A stretch of DNA of 32,124 bases, taken from Salinimicrobium sp. Lineage in GTDB: Bacteria; Bacteroidota; Bacteroidia; Flavobacteriales; Flavobacteriaceae. The notes under the pieces were generated by a model. That model was not told the origin of the DNA. It ran no database searches and saw only the letters and a program-made list of their open reading frames with translations. The translations under genes were made by a program, and so were the position numbers. This document shows positions 25,189-32,124 of the stretch, piece after piece. Positions within the stretch are counted from its first letter, which is position 1. The number at the start of each line of letters is the position of its first letter. Location: contig JAGXIM010000087.1 in the NCBI GenBank assembly GCA_024635665.1, positions 1 to 32,124 of the forward strand, in the 5' to 3' direction.

Positions 25189-27510
25189 ATGCTAGCAGCA
25201 GTACTCACAGGTTTTCTTCTTTCAATCTTTCTGGTTTTTGCAGGAAAGTATTTTAAAGGGAAACTCGCCGTACTTTCTGCTCTTGTTCCACTCGGGTTGT
25301 TCCTCTATTTCCTGTCATTTATCAACAGGGTTTCCAGCGGGGAAATTATTACTCAGAGTGTTGAATGGGTGCCTGCACTAGGCCTAAACCTGGATTTCAC
25401 CCTTGATGGACTTTCGCTGCTGTTCACATTGTTGATCACAGGAATTGGATTTCTTGTTTTTGCTTACACGGCGGCTTATCTCAAAGGGCATGAATATCTC
25501 GATAGGTTCTACGGCTATTTGGGTATGTTCATGGGTGCAATGCTTGGGCTCGTGCTTTCAGATAATCTACTCTCCATGTTCCTTTTTTGGGAGCTCACGA
25601 GTATAAGTTCCTTTTTCCTCATCGGGTTCAATAACTCCAGTGAAGCTTCGCGGAAATCGGCAGTCCTGGCGTTGGCCGTTACCGGTTCGGGAGGGTTCCT
25701 CCTTCTTGCTGGGGCATTGCTTCTAGGCAATGTAGCGGGAACCTATAGCATTTCAGAAATGGTGGCCCTGGGTGATATGATCGCTCAAAGTGAATCCTAT
25801 ATCTTGATTGTTGTTCTTTTATTTGGGGCGGCCTTTACAAAATCGGCTCAATTTCCTTTTCATTTCTGGCTTCCGGGGGCGATGAAAGCCCCGACCCCTG
25901 TTTCTACTTATCTGCATTCCGCAACCATGGTAAAGGCTGGAATCTACTTGTTGCTGAGGTTTACCCCGGTACTGGGAAGCACAGAATTCTGGAATACCAC
26001 TCTTATAATTGTTGGTGGAATAACCATGTTCTATGCTGCTGTCCATACCCTCTTTCGCACAGATCTAAAAGGCGTTTTGGCGTATTCTACTATTTCAGTC
26101 CTTGGTCTGCTGGTGTTTTTGATAGGATTGGGAACGCAGTACGCCCTCGTTGCTGCAGGAGTTTATATTGTGGTGCACGCACTTTACAAGGCCACGTTAT
26201 TCCTGATAACCGGGATCATAGACCATGAAACCGGTACCCGGGATGTGACAGCTCTTTCGGGGCTTCGAAAGGTGATGATGCCCGTGGCCATTGCAGGGCT
26301 CCTGGCGGCGATCTCCAGCGCCGGAATACCACCTACCGTTGGATTTCTTGGGAAAGAATTGGTTTATGAAGCCACTTTGGGAATGGCCGATTGGGCGGTA
26401 GTGCTGACTGTGTTGGCAATAGCGACCAATATTCTGGTCCTTTACGCCGGATTCGTCGCCGGTATCAAACCTTTTACCGGAAAGTTACCCGAAAAATTTG
26501 AAAAGGTGCACATGCCAAGTTACCTAATGTGGCTCCCTCCTGTTATACTCGCTGTTCTCGGACTGCTCATTGGAATTTATCCGGCTGTGATCGAGGCACC
26601 TCTAATAAAGCCTCTTGTGGATTCTGTAGGCCTGGAAGGGCAAGCAGTACACCTTAAGCTGTGGCATGGCTTTAACTTTGTGCTTGGTCTAAGCGCCCTT
26701 ACTTTGGCCGGCGGATTTTTGTTGTATTTTCTTTGGAAGCCTTCAGAAAAGAAGGAAAATGCAATTTCAAAATTGGATTTCATTGCGCCTAAATCTCTAT
26801 TGCTAGGCTTTAGCGCTGGCTTTCGTTCTTTTTCTTCAATGTGGACCAATTTTCTGCAAAATGGATTGTTAAGAAATTATGTGACCACTATTGTCCTCTT
26901 CCTCGTGGTCCTGGTAGGATATTCTCTCTTTTCAGGAGAGAATGCGTTTCATATCAATACGGAATCATTGTCTGAAATGACCTTCTATGAGGTGGTTATC
27001 ATGGGGGTAATGTTTATGGCTGTGGCCTTTGTGGTCGTTGCAAGGTCTCGACTTGGAGCGGTAGTTGGAATGGGAATTGTTGGCTATGCCATTTGCCTGC
27101 TTTTCGTTATTTACAGCGCCCCCGATCTTGCAATGACCCAATTTTCCATCGATACACTTACCGTCATCCTGTTTGTGTTGGTACTTTCGGGACTTCCCAA
27201 GTATATTGCAAAATCCAATTTAATAACCAGGATAAGAGATGCAGGGGTTTCAATCGGGCTTGGGGTATTAGTGAGTTTAATTGCCCTGGCTGTAATCAAT
27301 GAGCCGGTAAACAAAGAGGTAAGCGACTTCTACGCCGAAAATGCCTATATTTTGGCAAAAGGAAAGAACGTAGTGAATGTAATCCTGGTCGACTTTAGGG
27401 GAACAGATACCTTGATGGAAATTGCTGTATTGACCATTGCAGCCCTCGGGGTCTATAGTTTGTTGAAATTGCGCCTGGACAAAGATGAGAATATTGAAAA
27501 AGAGAATTAA
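25189..27510 (+). CDS. mrpA: Mrp Na+/H+ antiporter subunit A
   Basis: The 773-residue polytopic protein is homologous to the NuoL/ND5 type of ion pump and forms the largest subunit of the Mrp complex, which exports Na+ in exchange for H+. Key residues are present: E135 (MLSMFLFWELTSISSFFLIGFN), K218 (FTKSAQFPFHFWLPGAMKAPTPVSTYLH), H243 and K249 (YLHSATMVKAG). The C-terminal part has the MrpA-specific DUF4040 module (about 597-670, EVVIMGVMFMAVAFVVVARSRLGAVVGMGIVGYAICLLFV) and then an MrpB-N-terminal-like segment (about 685-760). Length fits other MrpA proteins. It is the first of seven tightly packed genes. Confidence 0.96.
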   Translation: MLAAVLTGFLLSIFLVFAGKYFKGKLAVLSALVPLGLFLYFLSFINRVSSGEIITQSVEWVPALGLNLDFTLDGLSLLFTLLITGIGFLVFAYTAAYLKGHEYLDRFYGYLGMFMGAMLGLVLSDNLLSMFLFWELTSISSFFLIGFNNSSEASRKSAVLALAVTGSGGFLLLAGALLLGNVAGTYSISEMVALGDMIAQSESYILIVVLLFGAAFTKSAQFPFHFWLPGAMKAPTPVSTYLHSATMVKAGIYLLLRFTPVLGSTEFWNTTLIIVGGITMFYAAVHTLFRTDLKGVLAYSTISVLGLLVFLIGLGTQYALVAAGVYIVVHALYKATLFLITGIIDHETGTRDVTALSGLRKVMMPVAIAGLLAAISSAGIPPTVGFLGKELVYEATLGMADWAVVLTVLAIATNILVLYAGFVAGIKPFTGKLPEKFEKVHMPSYLMWLPPVILAVLGLLIGIYPAVIEAPLIKPLVDSVGLEGQAVHLKLWHGFNFVLGLSALTLAGGFLLYFLWKPSEKKENAISKLDFIAPKSLLLGFSAGFRSFSSMWTNFLQNGLLRNYVTTIVLFLVVLVGYSLFSGENAFHINTESLSEMTFYEVVIMGVMFMAVAFVVVARSRLGAVVGMGIVGYAICLLFVIYSAPDLAMTQFSIDTLTVILFVLVLSGLPKYIAKSNLITRIRDAGVSIGLGVLVSLIALAVINEPVNKEVSDFYAENAYILAKGKNVVNVILVDFRGTDTLMEIAVLTIAALGVYSLLKLRLDKDENIEKEN

Positions 27511-27522
27511 AAAGTAGTTTAC

Positions 27523-27936
27523 ATGAAAACCCTGATATTAAGGACCGCTTCAAATTACATGTTGCCTTTGTTGCTGGTTTTTTCGGTATTTATCCTGCTT
27601 CGGGGGCATTATTTGCCTGGCGGGGGATTTGTGGGCGGTCTTATTGCTGCCATTGCATTTGTACTCCACGCTTTTGCGAACGGCCTTGAGAATACGAAAG
27701 GACTCCTAAGGATCCGGCCGGGGGTTTTGATGCCGATAGGTTTGGGGCTGGCTTTCCTGAGCGGATTAGCTCCTGTATTAGCCGTGGATGAACCTTTTAT
27801 GACGGGACTTTGGTGGCCAGATCATGTCCCGGTAGTGGGCAACCTTGGCTCTGCTTTGTTTTTTGATATAGGGGTTTATCTGGTGGTGATAGGAGTGACT
27901 TTAACCATAATTTTTTCAATTTCAGAATCTGACTAG
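27523..27936 (+). CDS. mrpB: Mrp antiporter subunit B
   Basis: The 137-residue membrane protein has the MrpB (MnhB) signature LRGHYLPGGGFVGGLIAAIAFVLHAFANG at about residues 26-54, and GNLGSALFFDIGVYLVVIGVTLTIIFSI near the C-terminus. It has about four membrane helices. It begins 12 nt after mrpA and ends 3 nt before mrpC. Confidence 0.96.
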   Translation: MKTLILRTASNYMLPLLLVFSVFILLRGHYLPGGGFVGGLIAAIAFVLHAFANGLENTKGLLRIRPGVLMPIGLGLAFLSGLAPVLAVDEPFMTGLWWPDHVPVVGNLGSALFFDIGVYLVVIGVTLTIIFSISESD

Positions 27937-27939
27937 ACT

Positions 27940-28293
27940 ATGGAAGTGTTACTGGCTATCATGATAGGTGTATTGTATGCAGCGGGAATATATTTAATGC
28001 TGCGCCGTAGCCTCGTGAAATTGATCATTGGGGTAATCCTTCTTGGGAACGGGGCTAACCTGCTTATATTTCTTTTGGGCCGAATTACAAAAGGTAGTCC
28101 TCCTATAATTCCTGAAGAATCCAGTACTTTTTTAGAAGCATACACAGATCCTCTTCCGCAGGCCCTAATCTTAACAGCTATTGTGATAAGTTTCGGTCTC
28201 CAGGCTTTTGCAATTATTTTAGTTAAGAGAGTTTTTAAGGTCGTGAAGACTAATGATATAGATGAAATGAATACAACAGACGCAGGTTCATGA
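27940..28293 (+). CDS. mrpC: Mrp antiporter subunit C
   Basis: The 117-residue protein is related to NuoK: three membrane helices, with GIYLMLRRSLVKLIIGVILLGNGANLLIFLLG (about 16-47) and DPLPQALILTAIVISFGLQAFAIIL (about 70-94). Its stop codon overlaps the start of mrpD (ATGA at 28290-28293), indicating translational coupling. Confidence 0.96.
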   Translation: MEVLLAIMIGVLYAAGIYLMLRRSLVKLIIGVILLGNGANLLIFLLGRITKGSPPIIPEESSTFLEAYTDPLPQALILTAIVISFGLQAFAIILVKRVFKVVKTNDIDEMNTTDAGS

Positions 28294-29801
28294 TGCAACA
28301 GTTAGTAATGTACCCTTTATTGTTTCAGCTGTTTTTGTCCATTGGGCTTATTTTTTTGTGGAAGAAGATAAGCTGGCAAAAATGGATTAGTGCAGTAGGA
28401 AGTGTGATAAACCTGGGAATCTCTGTGTGGCTGTTTATCCATATATGGGAAAATGGGACACAGGGTATACAGGCGGGTAATTGGGAAGCACCTTTCGGGA
28501 TAACTTTTGTTGCCGATGCCCTCTCGGCTTCCCTTGTGCTTTTAACTTCTATTGCCGGGCTGGCAGTCTCCGTTTTTTCTGCTGGTTCCTTGATGTCTGC
28601 GCGGTTGAAGTTTGGGTTCTATCCGGTTTTCCATTTCTTGTTGCTGGGCTTGTGCGGTGCGTTTCTAACGGGGGATATTTTCAACCTTTACGTTTGGTTT
28701 GAAATAATCATCATCTGTTCTTTTGTGCTTCTTACCCTGGGAGGGGAAAAGGCCCAGCTGGAAGGAGCGATGAAATACTTTACGCTTAATTTTCTGGCTT
28801 CTGTTGTTTTCCTGACAGCTATTGCAGTGCTGTACGGGTTGACGGGTAGCCTGAACATGGCAGATTTGGCCGTAAAAGTGGCCGAAATTGAAAATAGGAG
28901 CCTCGTACAGGTCAATGCCTTGCTGTTTCTCGTAGGTTTTGGGATAAAAGCTGCTGTCTTCCCCTTGTTTTTCTGGCTTCCGGCTTCATATCACACGCCT
29001 CCTTCGGCAGTTTCGGCCATTTTCGGGGGCTTGTTGACCAAAGTCGGGGTCTACGCCCTCATAAGGGTTTTTACACTGATTTTTGAAGTCGATCCCTTCA
29101 TTCAAAATGTTATCCTGGGAATTGCCTTTCTCACCCTCTTTAGCGGCGCTGTAGGGGCCCTTGTACAGAACAACGTAATGAAAGTATTTTCTTATTTGGT
29201 AATAAGCCACATTGGGTATATGATCGCCGGTTTGGGAATGATGACCGAAGTAGCACTCACAGGGGCGATTTTCTATCTTTTTCATGACATCGTGGTAAAG
29301 ACAAACCTCTTTATGGTTAGTGGGATCATTCATAGGGTCAAAGGAACAAGTGATATGAAAAAACTAGGCGGCTTTTACGGAAAATATCCTTTGCTGAGCC
29401 TTCTTTTTGCAATCCCATTGTTCTCTCTGGTGGGAATTCCGCCCCTGTCTGGCTTCTGGCCAAAATTGTCCTTGATTTCAGCAGGTTTTGACCTGGAAAA
29501 TTATTGGATCATCGCAGGGATCTTGCTGGCGAGTTTCCTTACCCTTATTGTGATCGTCAAATTATGGGCAGCAGTTTTCTGGAAGACAGGTGAAAAACTT
29601 CCGGAACAGCGTAATTTTCCGTATTTTGATAACCTGAAGAACTTTCAGAAAACACAGTTAATTGCCCCCATTGTGTTTCTGTCCTTTGTTACTTTGTATA
29701 TTGGGTTTGGAGCCGAAAATATTCACAGCCTGTCCGTAAGGATATCTGAAGAATTGCTTAACAAGCAGATGTATATTGATGCTGTTTTTAATAAATCTTA
29801 A
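28290..29801 (+). CDS. mrpD: Mrp antiporter subunit D
   Basis: The 503-residue protein is a NuoN/NuoM-like antiporter subunit. The ion-path Glu (E138 in NLYVWFEIIIICSFVLLTLGG) and Lys (K220 in GFGIKAAVFPLFFWLPASYHTPPSAVSAIFGGLLTKVGVYALIR) are present, as is ALVQNNVMKVFSYLVISHIGYMIAGLG (about 290-316). Length is usual. It overlaps mrpC by 4 nt; a second possible Met directly follows the first. Confidence 0.96.
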   Translation: MMQQLVMYPLLFQLFLSIGLIFLWKKISWQKWISAVGSVINLGISVWLFIHIWENGTQGIQAGNWEAPFGITFVADALSASLVLLTSIAGLAVSVFSAGSLMSARLKFGFYPVFHFLLLGLCGAFLTGDIFNLYVWFEIIIICSFVLLTLGGEKAQLEGAMKYFTLNFLASVVFLTAIAVLYGLTGSLNMADLAVKVAEIENRSLVQVNALLFLVGFGIKAAVFPLFFWLPASYHTPPSAVSAIFGGLLTKVGVYALIRVFTLIFEVDPFIQNVILGIAFLTLFSGAVGALVQNNVMKVFSYLVISHIGYMIAGLGMMTEVALTGAIFYLFHDIVVKTNLFMVSGIIHRVKGTSDMKKLGGFYGKYPLLSLLFAIPLFSLVGIPPLSGFWPKLSLISAGFDLENYWIIAGILLASFLTLIVIVKLWAAVFWKTGEKLPEQRNFPYFDNLKNFQKTQLIAPIVFLSFVTLYIGFGAENIHSLSVRISEELLNKQMYIDAVFNKS

Positions 29802-29812
29802 AAAAACAGAAA

Positions 29813-30289
29813 ATGAAAAACAGATTTTTGGCGAACTTACTGCTAACTATAATTTGGATTGCCGTAACGGGGAATTTTCAAACGGCCAATGTGGTGTTTG
29901 GGTTTATTCTGAGTTTCTTCCTTCTGTGGGTGATCACCCGCGGAAGCGGACAGGGCCGCTACTTTAAAATGGTGCCAAAGGTGATCTCGTTTTTCTTTTT
30001 CTTTCTCTTTGAATTAATAAAAGCAAATTTACAGGTAGCTTATGAAGTGGCCACGCCAAAACTGAATATGAAGCCTGGAATTGTTGCTTTGCCGCTGGAT
30101 GTAAAGTCAGATTTTGGGATCACCTTGCTGGCAAACCTTATCACCCTTACTCCCGGAACATTAAGTTTGGATGTTTCTGAAGATCGAAAATTTTTGTTCG
30201 TCCATTCAATGTACATCTATGACAAACAAGATTTCATAAATGGTATCAAAAATGGATTTGAGAAACGCATAATAGATATTTCCGAATGA
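29813..30289 (+). CDS. mrpE: Mrp antiporter subunit E
   Basis: The 158-residue protein has the MrpE layout: two N-terminal hydrophobic segments ([30 protein letters not shown]), the [76 protein letters not shown] core and a C-terminal soluble part. It starts 11 nt after mrpD and overlaps mrpF by 4 nt. Confidence 0.95.
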   Translation: MKNRFLANLLLTIIWIAVTGNFQTANVVFGFILSFFLLWVITRGSGQGRYFKMVPKVISFFFFFLFELIKANLQVAYEVATPKLNMKPGIVALPLDVKSDFGITLLANLITLTPGTLSLDVSEDRKFLFVHSMYIYDKQDFINGIKNGFEKRIIDISE

Positions 30290-30558
30290 CGCTTGACAAT
30301 TTTTTATACTATATTATCCTTCCTGTTTTGGCACTCTCGACCTTGTTGGTGTTTATACGGTTTATAATAGGGCCAACCATTTCAGACCGTATTGTGGCAT
30401 TAGATCTTTTAATTACCACGGGGATTGGTGTAATTGCTGTTTATAGCATTCTCTCCGGCCAACCAACCTTTCTTGACATTGGTCTTATCTTTGGCTTAAT
30501 TGGCTTTTTGGGAACTGTAGCTTATTCTTCTTATCTGGAAAAAAGGAAAAAGAAATGA
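30286..30558 (+). CDS. mrpF: Mrp antiporter subunit F
   Basis: The 90-residue protein has three membrane helices and the MrpF signature LVFIRFIIGPTISDRIVALDLLITTGIGVIAVYS (about 20-53) and FLDIGLIFGLIGFLGTVAYSSYLEKR. It overlaps mrpE and mrpG by 4 nt (ATGA) each. Confidence 0.96.
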   Translation: MTLDNFLYYIILPVLALSTLLVFIRFIIGPTISDRIVALDLLITTGIGVIAVYSILSGQPTFLDIGLIFGLIGFLGTVAYSSYLEKRKKK

Positions 30559-30962
30559 TGGATATAATTATAGTGGTGCTGGCTTCTTTTGGAGCGTTTT
30601 TTATCCTGTTAGGTGCTGTGGGAATCCTGCGAATGCCCGATACCTACCTGCGTATGGCTGTGACCACCAAGGCCGCAACCTTGGGGGTAGGTCTGATATT
30701 AATTGCAGCTGCTTTCTATTTTGATGATGTGGCAACCACTACCCGTGTGTTGGCAATTATAATTTTCATCCTTCTAACCGCTCCTGTAGGAGCACATTTA
30801 ATGGGAAGGGCATCCTATATTGCTGGGAATAAACTTTGGGAAAAATCTGTTAGTGATGATCTAGAAGGGAAGTACAAAGCTTCAAGAAATTTTTCCATCG
30901 CGCCCGAAAAGCCGGGAAAAAGTGAGGATATAATTGAGAACGAAGACTACGATAAAAATTAA
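30555..30962 (+). CDS. mrpG: Mrp antiporter subunit G
   Basis: The 135-residue protein has three helices and the MrpG signature GAFFILLGAVGILRMPDTYLRMAVTTKAATLGVGLIL (about 13-49) and TAPVGAHLMGRASYIAG (about 78-94), with a charged C-terminal tail. It completes the seven-subunit set. Its stop codon ends 1 nt before the end of the convergent mgtC-like gene, with no terminator between. Confidence 0.95.
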   Translation: MMDIIIVVLASFGAFFILLGAVGILRMPDTYLRMAVTTKAATLGVGLILIAAAFYFDDVATTTRVLAIIIFILLTAPVGAHLMGRASYIAGNKLWEKSVSDDLEGKYKASRNFSIAPEKPGKSEDIIENEDYDKN

Positions 30963-30963
30963 T

Positions 30964-31413
30964 TTAATCTTCCATTTTTTCATCATTAGAATGACCGTAT
31001 TTTTTTCTAATCCACCGGTCAATGGGGCCAAAAATAATATTTACACTAACAATTAAAGTAGTTAAAATTGCCAATTCTCCATATTGGCCAATGGCTGCGA
31101 GACAGCCCGCACCGGCACTGCACCACACAGTGGCGGCTGTGGTTAACCCGCGTACCACTGTCCCTTTGTGTAGGATCACACCGGCACCTATAAACCCAAT
31201 CCCAGTCACCACTTGTCCAATCACCCGGGTCATATCTACATAATCTTCCCCCTCAAAATGTAGGGAAGTAAGGACAAAAACTGCTGCTCCAAGGGCAACA
31301 AGGCCATTTGTTTTTAACCCGGCATTTTTGTTCTGGATCTCCCTTTCTATCCCAATCAAAAGCCCGGCTAATAAAGCAGCCCCTATTTTTAAACCGAAAT
31401 TTAAAAGCTCCAT
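30964..31413 (-). CDS. MgtC/SapB family membrane protein
   Basis: The 149-residue protein has the MgtC N-terminal domain with five hydrophobic segments: FGLKIGAALLAGLLIGIEREIQNKNAGLKTNGLVALGAAVFVL (about 6-48), VIGQVVTGIGFIGAGVILH (about 64-82), VRGLTTAATVWCSAGAGCLAAIGQYGELAILTTLIVSVNIIF (about 87-128). It is shorter than Salmonella MgtC (about 230 residues), lacking the C-terminal soluble domain. In pathogens MgtC affects growth at low Mg2+ and F-type ATPase activity; a role in ion homeostasis here is a guess supported only by the neighbouring mrp operon. Confidence 0.93.
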   Translation of the reverse strand: MELLNFGLKIGAALLAGLLIGIEREIQNKNAGLKTNGLVALGAAVFVLTSLHFEGEDYVDMTRVIGQVVTGIGFIGAGVILHKGTVVRGLTTAATVWCSAGAGCLAAIGQYGELAILTTLIVSVNIIFGPIDRWIRKKYGHSNDEKMED

Positions 31414-31431
31414 TTAATAGTATTAGTTTTG
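31400..31431 (+). promoter_or_regulatory. predicted promoter of the bioF-like gene, 4 nt before the start codon
   Basis: TTTA (31400-31403), a 20-nt spacer and TAGTTTTG (31424-31431) fit the Bacteroidota consensus with one mismatch in the -33 box. The predicted start of transcription coincides with the ATG at 31436, suggesting a leaderless mRNA. The promoter overlaps the first codons of the divergent mgtC-like gene. Confidence 0.6.
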
Positions 31432-31435
31432 CCTC

Positions 31436-32124
31436 ATGCAGCAGTTCCCGTTAAAATTAGGAAAAAGCCTCGAGACAAGAAAGGAACAAGATGCCTTTAG
31501 GTCTTTTAAGCTTACTGAAGGCCTGGTCGACTTTTCCTCCAATGATTATCTTGGTTTTTCCCGAAAGAAGGAAATTTTTGAGCGTGCCCTGCAAATCCTG
31601 GAAGAGAAGGGTATAAAGTTTAACGGTGCGGGAGGCTCGCGCCTGCTTACGGGAAACCATCAGCTTTATGTTGATGCGGAAGAAAAAATCGCCTCTTTTC
31701 ACAAAGTTCCTGCAGCACTTATTTTTAACTCGGGATATGATACCAACATCGGATTCTTTTCTTCTGTTCCACAGCGGGGCGATGTGATTTTCTATGATGA
31801 ATTGGTTCATGCTTCCATTCGGGATGGGATAAGGATGAATGCTGCTGAAGCTTTTAAGTACAGGCACAATGATCTTGAAGATTTGCAAGAGAAATGCCTG
31901 CGGCTCCAAAAAAGGCATTCTGGAGAGGTTTTTATTGTGACTGAAAGCGTTTTTTCAATGGACGGGGATTCTCCCGATCTCCAGACGCTCGCAAAATTTG
32001 CTGAAGCCCATAATTTCTTTCTTGTTGTGGATGAAGCACATTCCACAGGAGTAACTGGAAAAAATGGCAAAGGCCTGGCAGAAGAATTAAGGATCGAAAA
32101 TCTGATTTTTGCCCGGATAATCAC
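31436..32124 (+). CDS. 8-amino-7-oxononanoate synthase-like aminotransferase (BioF type), partial
   Basis: The plus-strand frame is open from the ATG at 31436 to the window edge (229 codons plus two bases). The product belongs to the alpha-oxoamine synthase group of PLP enzymes: VDFSSNDYLGFSR (about 29-41), FNGAGGSRLLTGNHQLYVDAEEKIASF (about 62-88), FNSGYDTNIGFFSS, DELVHASIRDGIRMN (about 121-135), ESVFSMDGDSPDL (about 168-180) and VVDEAHSTGVTGKNGKG (about 198-214) with the PLP-ring Asp and His. The PLP lysine lies beyond the window. It would be biotin synthase-pathway BioF or a related enzyme such as glycine C-acetyltransferase; whether other bio genes follow cannot be seen. Confidence 0.92.
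   Translation, partial: MQQFPLKLGKSLETRKEQDAFRSFKLTEGLVDFSSNDYLGFSRKKEIFERALQILEEKGIKFNGAGGSRLLTGNHQLYVDAEEKIASFHKVPAALIFNSGYDTNIGFFSSVPQRGDVIFYDELVHASIRDGIRMNAAEAFKYRHNDLEDLQEKCLRLQKRHSGEVFIVTESVFSMDGDSPDLQTLAKFAEAHNFFLVVDEAHSTGVTGKNGKGLAEELRIENLIFARII

Overview
The window looks like a chromosomal segment from a member of the Flavobacteriaceae (Bacteroidota), probably a marine or salt-adapted one. The grounds are a secreted protein with a type IX secretion C-terminal sorting domain and a GEVED domain, a DUF4270 lipoprotein, an atpD-atpC pair without the other ATP synthase genes, a complete Mrp Na+/H+ antiporter operon, and repeated matches to the Bacteroidota promoter -7 element TAnnTTTG. 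Genus assignment is not possible from the sequence alone. There are 26 protein genes, two of them cut by the window edges. I saw no rRNA, tRNA, CRISPR array, prophage or intact insertion sequence.

Layout. 1-2225 (minus): a partial Ig-like lipoprotein gene and a ComF-family phosphoribosyltransferase. 2295-9797 (plus): a membrane-anchored coiled-coil protein, glycyl-tRNA synthetase, a 999-residue T9SS cargo protein, exonuclease III and an OmpA-family lipoprotein. 9895-15203 (minus): a tight six-gene run, panC-panD-flippase-like protein-esterase-like protein-radA-GNAT. 15310-19578 (plus, divergent from panC): a single-domain starch-synthase-like protein, a DUF4270 lipoprotein and glmS, ending in a strong terminator. 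19837-21722 (plus): atpD and a short atpC separated by an inverted repeat. 21784-22377: 0.6 kb without genes, holding REP-like paired-hairpin elements. 22378-24927 (minus): an M61 peptidase and a DUF2975/Xre regulator pair with a likely operator. 25189-30962 (plus): mrpABCDEFG. 30964-31413 (minus): MgtC/SapB-family protein. 31436 to the end (plus): a BioF-like aminotransferase, cut by the window edge.

How the genes work together. Most are housekeeping: translation (glyS), DNA repair (xth, radA), pantothenate synthesis (panC, panD), amino-sugar synthesis for the envelope (glmS), ATP synthesis (atpD, atpC) and cation/pH homeostasis (mrpA-G). The less ordinary points are two genes (glyS and the bioF-like gene) whose -7 element ends exactly 4 nt before the start codon, suggesting leaderless mRNAs; the REP-like elements with compensatory stem changes; a palindrome placed exactly at the predicted start of transcription of the DUF2975/Xre pair; an esterase-fold protein with Asp at the usual Ser nucleophile position; a glycosyltransferase-5 protein consisting of the N-terminal half only; and an ATP synthase epsilon subunit without its usual C-terminal helices. 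No clearly new multi-gene system was found; the panCD-radA neighbourhood with two apparently degenerate enzymes is the nearest candidate.
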